Assembly (NCBI GenBank): GCA_026545765.1
Contig: CM048840.1
Span: 87,076,877-87,140,876 of the forward strand
DNA: 64,000 nt
From: Plantago major
Taxonomy: Eukaryota > Streptophyta > Magnoliopsida > Lamiales > Plantaginaceae
Direction of reading: 5' to 3'
Part shown: piece by piece, positions 1-11,732 of the stretch
How the letters are laid out: the number at the start of each line of letters is the position of its first letter
Numbering within the stretch: the stretch's first letter is position 1
Notes under the pieces: model-generated
What the model was told of the DNA's origin: nothing
The model's database searches: none
What the model saw: only the letters and a program-made list of their open reading frames with translations
Program-made: the position numbers and the translations under genes

Positions 1-985
1 AGGTCCTATATTAACTAAATTTCCTTGTATGGATGTTATCAACCATTTTCAATTAGTATCATTAAAGAAACTAAATTTTAAAACTAACCCAGTAGTTGGA
101 AAATTTACCAGGTTAGGAAATTCATTAAAAATTTGCTAATTTAAATTTAAATTATTGTTTTAAATGTGTTTAAAGAAATTAAATTAAAAAGTTAAATTTC
201 AGATTTCAGAAAATAAAAAAGGCATTACTCTTATTTTTATTTTCTTTAACCTTTCTTATCGTATTATTAGTCTATAGTTTTTTAAATAATAATATATCAT
301 ATTTTGTCCAATAATTATAATATATATTCAATGTACTTTACATCGCCACTTTAATAACATCATCAAAATTATCAGAAGTTGAAAGAAATAATCGTTGAGA
401 ATTTTAACTTAGTAATGAAAAAAATCAGTAATTAATGTGTACTACATATATGCATTTTAAAGAGGTGCGGATACATTAATCCTTATCTTGCAAAAAGACA
501 CAAATGTATAACAAAGGATCCTTACGCTTATAACAACGGCTTCAAAGACCTAAATTAAAACTAGATGTCATAACTTGTTGCGTTTGCAAGATGAATCTCA
601 AATGATGATGTTGGGTACGATGTATAGAATTCGTTGCTGGTAATATGGGTTTTTACTTTATTTTATTTAGTCTAATTTAGGTTAATTTGGGTAGGATATT
701 TCTAATAAAATATAAGTTCTCCTTCTTTTCAAAAAGTTTTTTTTTTAAATTATTTTCAAAAAAAAAAGAGTTCGCTGCTCACGAATAAACTTTTTATTAG
801 TCAATGGTCAAAAAAAACTGTTCTGAAAGTTGGAAAGTTTAAAAGTAGAACATAAATTAGTGTTCATCCATTAGCAAACCGTTTGATTCTCGTTATATTA
901 AATTTCCTCAATTTTTGTTTGAAAATCAACAAGTATGTGTCTATTCTCTATTGTCTTCAGTTTTCATTGTGGATATATTCTGGAC
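1..985. other. AT-rich intergenic DNA, no gene seen
   Basis: AT-rich non-coding sequence with many homopolymer A and T runs. No open frame with recognisable protein similarity and no tRNA-like or other RNA structure was seen. The last ten bases are the left target-site copy of the Mutator-like element that follows. Confidence 0.6.
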
Positions 986-2042
986 GGGCAAAATCCAAAG
1001 AAGGTACCTTAAGTTGTTGCATTTCGTGTTTTGGTACCTTATTTTGTCATAATTCGATTTTGATACCTTAAAATGTATTATTGTCTAATTTAAGTACCCC
1101 ATGACACGTGGTGGTTTATTTATGCGTCACTTCGCAAAATACATAAATACGTAGGACTAAAATATAAATACGGTAGATCTTTGCTAATTTCACATCGATC
1201 CTCTTTTGTTGAAAAATTTCAAAATTACCCCATAATCTTTGAACTTAAAAAAAAATTAAAAAAATATATCACCATGGAAGAAGCTTCCATCCATGGCAGT
1301 CAATTTCTGCCATGGAATTTCCATGGCACTACCATGGAGTTTCCATGGATGTGGAGTTTCCATGGGTGGAAGCTCCACCACCTCCATCCTCCACTTCTGC
1401 CCCACCCTCCGCCTCCCACCACCCGCAACCACCCCCACCACACCACCAACCAGATCCACCACCACCCACGAGAGATCTCAACCGTCACCCCCACCTCTTG
1501 CCACCACGCCACCACCATGAGATCTCCCTCCCATCACTAGCCTCCACCGCCTCCCACCACTGCCTCCAGATCTGTCCACCACTAATCCTCCACCTCCCCG
1601 CCTCTACCACCGTATCCGACAAGAAGAAGACGAAGAAGAAAATGGAACCCCTCAAAGATCTGTCAGATCTCACAGAACTCCGTCCAAAACCCTTTGAAGT
1701 GAGATGATTGGCTTCCATGGACATGGGCTTCTGCCATGGAAGCTCCAAGATTCCATGGCAGAAAATGCCTATTTTTTTATTTTTTTTAACTTTTTCATTT
1801 TATCAAATTGGGCTAATTCATAATTATTAAAAATAATATGGTCTTATTGGAGTTAACATAAATTATTTTATTTGCAATTTCAGCCATTAAAAATTGCAAT
1901 GTAACACGTCGTTAATTAAGTAATCGCCATTACATAGCATCAGATTGTCAAAAAGTCAAGATATGATTAAATCGGATCAGAATAAAATAAGCATCAAAAG
2001 ATAAAATGTAACAACTTAAAGTACCTTTTATAGATTTTTCCC
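986..2042. mobile_element. Non-autonomous Mutator-like (possibly Pack-MULE) element
   Basis: Terminal inverted repeats begin GGGCAAAATCC on the left and, read inward from the right end, GGGAAAAATCT. Both continue into an AAGGTAC-TTAAGTTGTT-CATTT block. A perfect 10-bp direct repeat (tattctggac) lies at 976-985 and 2043-2052; 9-11 bp is the usual Mutator-like target duplication. The interior holds no transposase. It has a cluster of CCATGG palindromes (about 1272-1370 and 1715-1760) around a more GC-rich, CCACC-rich block (about 1370-1710) that is open in several frames. The composition contrast suggests a captured fragment, but I recognise no source gene. Superfamily is inferred from the target duplication length alone. 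Confidence 0.7.
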
Positions 2043-2618
2043 TATTCTGGACCAACCCATTTGGTCTCCGCCATTGAATTTGTTTACTCATCCATATCCC
2101 TTACTATGGTTTCATTTTGAATGTCATTGTAGTATATCATTAATCATTAACATTAATCGTATAACATGTATAGTATATAGTATATCATCTATAGTATATA
2201 ATGTAATATATCATTCATAGTATATCATTAATAATATATCATCTATAACTAGATCTGCGAACAATACCCTACACGTATTATTGCGACACCCGATTATGAA
2301 AAAATTATACGAACAATATTGTTGTTTCAGATAATCGATGCCTTTTTTTAGTTGAATTAGGTTTAAGGTTAGTGAAAATTAATTTGTTTTAATTTAATTG
2401 GAGAAGATGGACTAAAACAATAAAGATGAATTGATTTTGGTGTGGTAAAATTAGGGCTTGAAATTATATTAGAGATGACATATTTGTTTTTTGGAAATTA
2501 AAGTCTAATTTACATATATATTACAAATTGGTTCAATTTAACTTAAATTAAGTATCCAATTGCACAACTCCAATAATTGTCCACTTATATATATACTGTA
2601 ATATCTTTTGTAGTATAT
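2043..2618. other. AT-rich spacer with tagtatatcat repeats
   Basis: AT-rich DNA. From about 2130 to 2260 short imperfect repeats of tagtatatcat occur, and similar repeats resume right of the outer CACTA element (9433-9545). This indicates that the CACTA element landed inside this simple repeat. No gene seen. Confidence 0.6.
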
Positions 2619-4389
2619 CACTACAAAAAAACTGTAAAATACTGAGGGACAAATTCCGTCACTAAAGTCATTAGTGACGAAATTTGGTTGTCATTAAAAC
2701 CTTCGTCACCGATTCAATCAGTGGCGGATACACGTTTTTCTGTGACGGAATATTCCGACACAATCATTTTTAATTCCGTCACTAGTTTTCGTCAAAATTG
2801 GTCTTTTTCCATCACTAATATTTGTCACGTTTTGTTCTTTTAGAAGCTCATATTCCGTCACTGAATTCGATATCAGTGACGGAATATTCCATCACTAAAC
2901 AGTGACGGAAATCACCAGTCACTAACTCCTCAACGTGTGAAAAATCAGTGATGGAACGAAATCCGTCACTCATTAAAAAAAAAAAAAAACAGTTTCTATT
3001 AATTTTGCAGTTTTCCTGAAAATCAAAATAAAACAAATCTCCGAAACTCAACGAAATCACATAAATTCATATTTAAAAACATCCGTCAAAATATTCTAAT
3101 ATAACAACATCCCATAATCTTCATGACAAATGGCATTACTAAAACATCAAACCAAATACTACATATAAACAGTCTAGACAAGTCAAATATCAAACTAAAT
3201 ACTAAAGTACCATCACAACCCATCAAGAAGCACTACAAAAAAAAACTGGTCTGTAGCGACGGATAGATCCGTCTCTACAGACAAGCGATCCGTCGCCCCA
3301 GCTCTAGCGACGGATGGGGCGACGGATAATAATTCCGTCGCCCCGTTGGAGCTGTAGCGACGGATAGATAATCTGTCGCCCAATTTGCGACGGATTATCA
3401 AATTTGACTTTATTTTTCCTTTTTTTAAAAAATTCGACTATTGGCGACTGATAGATTCTATCCGTCGCCCACTGTAGTGACGGATAGATTCATGAATTAT
3501 TGGAATTAGTGACGGAATTTGAAATTCCGTCACTAATTCCGTCACTAAATGTAGCGACGGATAATTTATCCGTCGCTACATTATTGGTGTGAATCAGTGA
3601 CGGAATCTCAAATTCCGTCACTAATTCCGTCACAAAATATATTTTTTTAAATTTTTTTATTATATTAATCCCTATTTTTCGTATTTCACCTATTTAATCA
3701 ATATAATGCTCGATAATAAATCAAGAATACGGAAAATGTTTCAATAAATGATAAATCATTCATAAGTTAACAAACCGAAGATCCAAATAAGTCTTAATTA
3801 TCCGAACAAGTCTAAATATAATATATCCGAACGTACATAGTCTAAAGTAACGATAAACATAACTAGCTACCAGACGGGGGTGGGTGCTGGCCGAACTGGG
3901 ACATGAAAGCCTCCATTTGTAACCGAAGACGCTCGTTCTCCTCCCTTCGTTCTCTGTCGCGCCGCTCCATCTCTTCTGTTAGCCGTGCAACATGTTCTGA
4001 AACCTGTGACTGCACCATCTCCGAGACCTGGACCTATGTGAAAACCTGATGTCTAGATTGCTGGGATGATGATGAGGAGTAGTTAGGACTAGCTCAGCTC
4101 AAACCGAGGCTCCCGAGTCCATATATTTTTTTTCCTTTGCTGTCCGGTTTGTTCACCTCTAAGAAAATTTTGTCAACTTGTTCAGTTGACAGCACCTCAC
4201 CCGTCTCTTCCTCATGCCTCACTGCCTGAGCATCAACCTCAGCCTGAAATCGTAAATGGCAGATATCATGATTAGTTACTGTTTTTCAAAAAATAACTTG
4301 TAGTAGTGTACAAATATGAACATTAACCAACATAAACATACCACAATAGACTCGGCCCTGGAGTCAGTCCACATCCCGTCCTTCAGCTT

Positions 4390-5420
4390 GGCCTTTTTGA
4401 AGATGTCATACTTGGATTTCACCTCCCCCTCTGACATCTGAACAAAATATATAGTCAACCATTTATCATCTCACAAGTAATAGAGCAGAGACACAATACA
4501 TACACGTAATGCTAGATTGAAAAAAAAAACATATATATACTTACCGATTTATAATAATCAGTGACAGTAGATCACCTCCCAAGGTGGTGAACGGCCTTTC
4601 CTGCTGTCTCAGACTGAGACGCCCGGTTCTATTTGTTGATGTAGGCATTATTCTCTACATCAATTCGAGCCCAGTAGGCATCCCAAAGGGCCCACTCCTC
4701 TGCATCAACCTGTGGAGGCATTGGGCCTTTCCAATCCCGAATGCATTTCCAAGTATGGACCATATCCATGTATAATTTAGACCCCACGGTCTCGTAAACA
4801 CGCCATATCTGGGGGATCAATTTGCTGGGAATGAAGTACTCCTTCTACATTCCCAATTTCATACAACATCCAAAGTCAATATATATAACGTCACCATGTT
4901 ACATCAATTTAATAAGATACAACAACATAACATAAATGGTGACTAACATATCACCCAAACAAAGTGGCTAACATACCACTCACATATAGTGGCTAGCATA
5001 CCACTCACATTGTCCTAAATTTTACTAACACAATGTTGACTAACATATCACCCAAATAAAGTGGCTAACATACCACTCACATACAGTGGCTAACATACCA
5101 CTCATATTAAAACAACGATTATAATAACAAATAAAGGAATGTCATATTTTAACTTACCCGCAGCTCATCAAAGTAGGCCCTCATGCGGTCTGAAATGTGA
5201 GACCAACACTCACCACCCTTCCCCGGTGGCTCTCTCCTGCTCCGAATGATGTCACCGAGTTTATTATGGACCTTCCGAGGCCATAAACTGTTGTCAATGT
5301 ATAAGATACAAGAAGCAAATGTTAATTACTTTAGTACAACAATTTATACTTGTCAACTATCATAAGTTATGTTTTACATATTTAAGAAGAATGTATAATA
5401 CTTACTTGGCAGGACCCAAA
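4390..5420 (-). pseudogene. Transposase_24-like CACTA accessory protein, remnant
   Basis: Short reading frames on the - strand carry features of the plant Ptta/En/Spm Transposase_24 family: a segment near 5160-5280 with a KVHNKLGDIIRSRREPPG-type stretch, then at 4629-4820 VYETVGSKLYMDMVHTW followed by a DWKGPMPPQVDAEEW segment, then a SRAESI segment near 4276-4458. The order matches the family, but the pieces lie in separate frames with non-coding gaps, either introns or decay. In active elements this protein partners the TNP2-like transposase at the element ends. Family assignment is from recalled motif pattern, not a search. Confidence 0.6.
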
Positions 5421-5819
5421 GGAAAAATCACCGGCAACCGGTCCCACGTAACGTTGGGATTCTGTGCATCCCACTCGAGGTAGGGACAATCGTCCTCCTC
5501 CTCTGCTCGTGCCGGTGGTGGTAGAGCCCTATTGCTATCACTGTTGGAGGGTCTCAGAATCTAAGACTTCTTTGCTCTGACTACCAGAGCCCTCACCCCC
5601 CCCCTCTGACCTTGTCCCCGCCCCAGGACTATCATGCAGCTGGCTGGGGGGGGGGGGGGGCGATAGGTGCGTGGTCTCTGTCGCGGCATATGCAAAAACA
5701 TGTAACAAATACAATAAAATGTGTTAGTACGAGTTATAATACAAAACAAATTATAATAACACATGTAACCATTTTTCATGCAGAACATAAATACTCAAGT
5801 GTTATCAACCACTAACTAG

Positions 5820-6140
5820 TTATAATACACATAATATATCACTATCGCCGTCCTCTAAGTCTTCATATTGGCCCTCGTGCAGATCAAACAACTCATTACG
5901 TCTCAAGTGCTCGAATACCGCTGTAGGAGTCATAAATTGCTTGTTTCTGCAGGTTTCCAATGTGCAAGGACACTTTATCAACCCCCCATTTGCACAAGCC
6001 GGACGACCCATGGAAAATGCGATGAAACCGTTAACCCCTTTTACAAAACTCCTACAAACTCTGCCATTTACCGCCGTACGATCGTACATCCATGAACGGT
6101 CGGAATTCATTAGATACTTTTGTAACCTGGCATGTTCCAA
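5820..6140 (-). pseudogene. TNP2-type transposase N-terminal (Transpos_assoc) fragment
   Basis: A 106-residue frame begins MEHARLQKYLMNSDRSWMYD and continues with a GVNGFIAFSMGRP segment, a GGLIKCPC cysteine motif and a C-R-N-K-QF segment. This matches the layout of the transposase-associated domain that opens plant CACTA TNP2 transposases (RSWMY ... F ... GGLIRCPC-x-C). The expected catalytic region should follow at lower coordinates but is missing; only the domain and an acidic tail remain. It is the strongest protein evidence that the enclosing element is CACTA. Confidence 0.7.
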
Positions 6141-7447
6141 TTGATTAGATCGTATTTAATTGATTAGATCGATTCCAATTCTGCCGAGATTGTCGAGATA
6201 AATTGTTAATTATTATACGTTCCTTATAATTTCATGATTAATTATTAAGTGTTCGATATGTTACAAAATTTCCCATGTATTTTAACCATTTCAACCACTT
6301 ACTACTACGAGTTATAAATTATAAATTACACGTTAATATAATCAACAAATGGTCTCAAAACACTTAACTAAATCCTCGTAATCTAGTACATATACGAATT
6401 TATCAAATCAAAACTACTTAACATTATACTAATTAACAATCTAAGTGATATCAATCTCAAAGTTAATTAACTAAATCTTAACATTATACTAATTAACTAG
6501 TAATACTAATTTGATATATATACTTAACATTAAATAAGTCGAAATTAACAAAATTTCCAAATTTGTCAAAAAATTAGGGTTTCAAAACACTAATCGTAAT
6601 ACATATACAAAAACATCAAACATGAAAATCAAGCTTAATCAATCAAACATCAAACATGAAAATCAAGCTTAATCAATCAAACATCAAACACTAAATCAAT
6701 TTCACAACAAAATCAATCAAATTGATAACCCCAAGCTTAACCCACTACTTCATATAACATATACTAGCTACCATAATTGTTTACAAATATACAATTGATC
6801 CAAATTATCAAAAATTCCAAATTTAGAATAGTTAGGGTTTAGCCTAATACCTTCAAATTGCGGTAAAAATAGCCGAAGAAGGATGAAATTGATCGACCAC
6901 CCAAGCTCCTTGTCCCACGAGCTTCGAATTGACACCAAGATTGGCCGGAATGGTGGAGTTTTGGCCGGAAAGTGGAGAAAACAAAATGAGACCGGAAAGA
7001 GGAGGAAGAATGAAGCAGAAGTGAAAATGGGGGCTGCTCCCCGATTTTTACTATTTTCTAGCGACAAATCGCTATCCGTCGCTAGGACCAACGGATAAGC
7101 TATCCGTTGGTCATAATTTCTTTTTTATTTTTAAAAATTAGCGACGGATAATTTATCCATCGCTATTTTTTTATTTTTAAATTAAATTTTAAATAATTTA
7201 CGACGGATAATCTATCCGTCCTAAATTTTTGAATTTTTTAAAAATAAAATTAAAAGTCAAAACATTAGCGACGGATGACATTTATCCGTCGCTAAGGGTT
7301 AGCGACGGACCCGTCGCTAAGGGTAGCTACCCTTAACGATTCGTCGCTATAGGGGCGACGGATAAAATCCGTCTCCCCTTTCCGTCGTTTTTTCCCAGTT
7401 TTTTTTGTAGTGAAGCAAACCTAGATGTCAAATCTGCAAGCTTCTGA

Positions 7448-7777
7448 TCAAAGTCTTGTTGCATGGCTAGTCGTGCCTCCCTTTTCAGCTTCTAGTGCAG
7501 CTAGTCGTGCCTCCTTTTCAGCTTCTTGTGCAGCTAGTCGTGCCTCCTTTTCAGCTTCTTGTGTCTCTAGCAGTTTACGGATTATTTCATCCTTCTCTGC
7601 TAGCTGATCCGCTAGCTGATCCGCCAAAGTACCAAGCTTCTCTCCTTGCACCTCCAAAGACTCAAGTATTCCTATTCCTATGTCAGTGGTTTGGTTGGAC
7701 CCACTAGAACTACTACTCTTGCTAGAATATATAGCCACTGCGCTACCAATGCCAACACGACGCTGCTTCTTCGACAA
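7448..7777 (-). pseudogene. Coiled-coil ORF of the outer CACTA element
   Basis: A 109-residue frame beginning MSKKQRRVGIG, with a Ser-rich stretch, then LADQLADQLAEKDEIIRKLL and a tandem repeat of EAEKEARLAA(Q/L) units (about three). This predicts a charged alpha-helical coiled coil. It lies immediately right of the inner CACTA insertion, so the frame was probably cut by it. C-terminal coiled coils are common in the CACTA accessory protein, so I infer it is the C-terminal end of that protein. No catalytic motif is visible. Confidence 0.4.
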
Positions 7778-8024
7778 TGGGTTAATTTGATCAAAGATCT
7801 CAGATTTGTCATAATCTTCCCCAGCTTTTCTTCAAGTTCTGCAACACGTTGCTCCATAGCATTCTACACATAAAAATGAGAATATTCAGTTAATTAAACT
7901 CATAAGAATATTCAGACTATATATTTCAAAACACATACCATTGCAGAGTACAAATAATCTCGCCAATGAAATAATGTAAAATGTTATACTATAAAGGGAT
8001 TGTTGATGATAAAGGGACTGTTGA

Positions 8025-8519
8025 GGGTAAAATCCATTTTTGGTACTCCAGTGTGAGACATTTCTGATTTTGGTACTCCAGAGTGGTTGCGTCCAATTTA
8101 GGTACTAATTATCAATAACTGTTTTCAATTAAGGTACTAATTGAATTTATGAGGTGCGCTTTCGCATTCACATGCAAGTGAATGTCAAGCGCCGAAAGAT
8201 AGACATATAAAATTGACCGTTCGCAAGATATCGTGGACTTTGTCCCACTCACAAGCATCAAATTTTTCCACGTCATATTCTTTTTTTAAGCTTTTTCATC
8301 AATTATGTTTCAATCAACTTTCAATTGATCAAATTAACGTGAAATTGGGATTAGGTTAATTGTAAATTGGTACTGATTTGCACACCCACCATCCAATTTA
8401 CAATTAGTACCTTAATTGTAAATAGTTATTAATAATTAGTACCTAAATTGGACGCGGCCACTCTGGAGTACCAAAATCGGAAATGCCTCACATTGTAGCA
8501 CCAAAAATGGATTTTACCC
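8025..8519. mobile_element. Inverted-repeat (MITE-like) element, GGGTAAAATCC ends
   Basis: The ends read GGGTAAAATCCATTTTTGGT and its near-complement, with inverted similarity extending about 100 bp inward (ggtactccagagtgg ... ccactctggagtacc). The ends resemble those of the 986-2042 element (GGGCAAAATCC, also followed by ggtacct-type words), suggesting one broad family. A clean target duplication is not visible. Partly duplicated flanks (…ccaatg…taatgtaaagggact-ttgat…) sit on both sides. No coding capacity. Confidence 0.6.
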
Positions 8520-9025
8520 AATGTACACATAGTTTCGCCAATGTTATAATGTAAAGGGACTATTGATAATAAACAACATAAATATAAACCAACAAATAAT
8601 ATCATCAAACTTCATTAGCAGAACCTAATGAAAGATCTACATATATCATGAACATACAAACATTCCATCAAGTACTTACTTTAATCCTCAATGATCGACC
8701 GTACAGTGGAACACCGTCCTTAATCTGCATAGCTGAGAATACCTTGTAGGAAGAAGGTATCTCACCCCCTGCATGTAAAACACAATATGTAAGTTCAAAC
8801 TAAAACCCCCTAAGTAAATGATTAACATGACTCATATTCTCATACAACTTCTATAACATATAAAAAGCAACTTTTAGCAACAACAACATCATGTTCTCTC
8901 AAGAAACTAATTACCCAATATATACTATCAAAATACTACTCCATACCACTAAATATATTTAGATTCAACTACCTAAATAACTAATTTATAAAGGTTATAC
9001 ATAAACAACTAGGAAAACCTGTTAG

Positions 9026-9373
9026 CTAGTTAAATAAATTTGACACGACTTTAACAACCAGTTTAAGAGTCAGGTAAAGAAACACGGTGGAAGGTCCTAG
9101 CATAGAAACAGATGTAAACATTCTTTCTTGGTTAACATAATAAATAAAGTAAATAAAACCAGACAAAAGTTTTACCATCTTCTCCACGTGAGCAAGAGTT
9201 GGGATAGACCCCCCACGATGCCTTGAAATCCCTATCCCCGGTCCATCTAGCTCCGAGAGTCGATTTTTGGAGTTTTGTTCGCTCAGAATCCCACCAGGCC
9301 CTCCATTGAGCCCACTGCTCACTATTCCGTCACTAAATATGTCACAAATTTTATGAATGTCATAATCCGTCAC
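9026..9373 (-). pseudogene. Transposase_24-like fragment in the outer CACTA element
   Basis: A 115-residue frame includes an SEQNSKNRLSELDGPGIGIS segment followed by RHRGGSIPTLAH. This resembles the SEQNKKNR...GTGISRHTGGSIS stretch of Transposase_24 proteins. It runs into the subterminal array at its N-terminal end, so its first residues are probably not coding. Only a fragment; similarity judged by eye. Confidence 0.4.
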
Positions 9374-9636
9374 GTATCCGTCACTGATCCGTCACTAAAT
9401 TCCGTCACTATCTGGCAGTTTTCTTGTAGTGGTCATGTAGTATATTATTCATAATATATCATATGGTATATCATTTATAGTATATCATATAGTAGTATAT
9501 GATCTATAGTATATTTTGTAGTATATTTTAATAATATATCACATTTTCATAGTATTACAAAGTTATACTACACAACTCAGAAGAATACTACTATAAATGT
9601 AATTTGATATAACAGTGAAATACTACTTATATAGTA

Positions 9637-9887
9637 CTCCCTCCGTTATTTTTAAGGGTTTACTTTTTGCCATTTCAGCAGTTTTTTTTTTTTAAAGTTT
9701 AACGTTTCTTTTTTTTGGAAACTCACTACCTCTACTTATTAATTTTTTAAACACTCTCTTTCATACTTTATATATTCTCTCACTTACTTTTCATATTCTT
9801 CATCTTACTTTTTACCACTTACTTAATATTTTATTTCATTTTCTTAAAATTTACAAAAAACCAAAATGTAAACCTTGTAAAATAGAG
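9637..9887. mobile_element. Stowaway-like MITE
   Basis: The left end CTCCCTCCGTTATTTTTAAG is bordered by TA (9635-9636). The right end is ...TTGTAAAATAGAG bordered by TA (9888-9889). The inner inverted similarity is AGGGTTTACTTTTTG against AAGGTTTACATTTTG. The CTCCCTCCGT terminus and TA duplication are typical of Stowaway (Tc1/mariner-derived) MITEs. About 251 bp, close to the second copy at 34624-34882. No coding capacity. Confidence 0.6.
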
Positions 9888-11732
9888 TATAACGTGAATG
9901 GTATGTGTTGTAGATAGAAATTATCAATTTAAGGTACATTTGTATTTTACATTGATGGCATATTTTTTTAATGATTTAAGACAAATCTTGGGCCTAGTTA
10001 CGCAGTTTTCACTAATTTAGCCTCTCTTTTTTTGGAGGGGAGGACGTATTATTTTGGGTCCCGGTACGTACCTCCACCCACCTACACACAAAACTTACCC
10101 TATATATATAAGGGACCGAGGGGTCTGTAAAATGTATTTCACTAATTCAAGCCTTATATATATGAGGGACCGAGGGAGTATACTTATTTAAGTCATATAG
10201 TTATCATGAGAATAAGTTTGAGTGTACATCTCCAACAAAATCAATCAAAACCCAAACAACTAATACATCCAACAATTAATACAAAATCAACAATAAATGT
10301 CTCTAATAAATGCAAACAATACTAGCAACTATGAACAAAAATTAGGATTAAACTACTCAAAAATTGTTTCACCTCTGAAGACAACGCAAAAAATTCCAGA
10401 GCTCACTGGATTCCGGCAAAAATCCCCCTATACGCCACTTCTTTCGCCGACTATGCAAAATACACAGAGACAAAGTATATGAGATGAGCAATCCAGCAAC
10501 GTTTGTGCATAATTCAAGACGAAAGGGATGAAAAAAAAGTTGCTTTCCAAGGATTTTTCTGTCAGAAATTGCCAATCTCAGTTGAAAACGAGAAGAACTT
10601 CACGCTGTCCGAATAAATGGAGAGGAAATGCTTTTATACTGAGACATTAGGGTTTCAATTTCATGGGTATATTTGGCGATTCATATCTTCAGCTAAATGC
10701 ACATTCATGTGCTATTCAGAAATGCAAGGGGTCCCGAGGTATTTCAAATGGCACGAGAGAGTGCACTCACGTGCCATTCGTAATGGCAGCCCGCAAGAAC
10801 GCACGGGCTGAAAGATGTGCGATTGAAACGAAATGCACACTACCAATCGCGCAGCTATGCACAGTCAATCATTAAGGCTCTGTTTTCTTCGTCTGAAAAG
10901 AACATAACTGAACTGAACTGATCTGAATTGTAGTATAAAAACAACTAAACAAAACGGAACATAACATAATAGAACATAACTAAAATTAATGAGTTTTCAG
11001 ATAAATAGAACATAGCCTAAATAGAACATAAATACACAAAACCAAACACTACCTAAATGGATAAATGATTCGATCTTTTCTGAAAGTTTTTGCGAGCGCT
11101 ATTCCACCCGCTAGTTTGGACTTACTTATTATATACTATACTTTAATGATTAAATCATCCTTATAATATTTTTAAATATTATGCGACTTAGTGCAAACTC
11201 ATTATACAATTGTACTACGCCAAATTACATTAATAAAAAATAAAGATGTGAGATTAAATATAGAATTGATCCGACGTCTAGATCGTATTACTAATATTAG
11301 TATGCAATATACCGTAATAAATTTATCAATCCCTTTTTAAGTGTTGATCATATGCAATCTTGTCTTTAGTAAAACCAAAGAAAACTTGAGGAATGAGAAG
11401 ACAGCAGTACTATTGAAGCATCCAATTTGATTTAACTTTATCTTCTTTCTTTAATTAATAAACCCATGAAAGAAAGCATCTTCCTTTTTTCACCTTATAA
11501 TTTGTTCTTCTTCCTTCTTCTTGTTCGCTGTAATATTCATTCATTCATTTATGTCTCGTTCCCATCGCCATTGTTAATTGATTTCTTGTGTCAATTTCCC
11601 AAAATCTGATGAACATGCCAACAGATTGAGCAAACCAACAAGAAATTGACAATTTTACCCCAAACACAAACACACACTGCCCAACCTGTACTGAAATAAA
11701 AACACCTTTCACTGACACATTTCATCAAACAC
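9888..11732. other. Upstream region of the BTB gene, with a Stowaway-like end remnant
   Basis: Non-coding. At about 10095-10178 two direct copies of a tatatataagggaccgaggg word end in GAGGGAGTA, a Stowaway-type terminus without its partner. 10870-11050 is rich in gaacata words and has TGTTTTCTTCG / CCAAACACTACC borders reminiscent of hAT MITE ends, but this is not firm. The stretch just upstream of the BTB start (about 11500-11732) is pyrimidine-rich and is the likely promoter and 5' leader. No other gene seen. Confidence 0.5.

Larger units (their letters stand above)
3231..7412 (-). mobile_element. Inner CACTA transposon nested in the outer one
   Basis: Left terminus CACTACAAAAAAAAACTGG; the right terminus reverse-complements to CACTACAAAAAAAACTGGG. 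The flanking trinucleotides are identical (aag at 3228-3230 and 7413-7415), the 3-bp target duplication of CACTA elements. Subterminal arrays use a different word from the outer element, agCGACGGATag, repeated in both orientations at 3255-3640 and 7065-7380. Inside, on the - strand, are decayed pieces of the two usual plant CACTA proteins: a Transposase_24-like region (about 4390-5400) and the N-terminal transposase-associated domain of a TNP2-type transposase (5820-6140). The main catalytic part of TNP2 is absent. Confidence 0.88.
2619..9431 (-). mobile_element. Outer CACTA (En/Spm-type) transposon, interrupted
   Basis: The left end reads CACTACAAAAAAACTG and the right end, reverse-complemented, CACTACAAGAAAACTG: matching CACTA termini. 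Subterminal copies of a gtGACGGAaTt word in both orientations (for example 2655-2900 and 9325-9410) are the dense subterminal motif array expected for this superfamily. No clear 3-bp target duplication remains (tat versus gtc). Interior coding remnants are on the - strand: a Transposase_24-like fragment (9026-9373) and a coiled-coil ORF (7448-7777). It is split by a second CACTA element (3231-7412) and an inverted-repeat element (8025-8519). It looks immobile without help. Confidence 0.75.

Noticed and set aside
1181-1748. Several overlapping frames on both strands in the MULE
   Set aside because: Low-complexity CCACC/CCATGG sequence with no protein similarity; noted only as a possible captured fragment.
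10870-11055. hAT-like MITE ends (ggctctgttttctt / accaaacactacc)
   Set aside because: Only loose similarity between ends and no 8-bp duplication.
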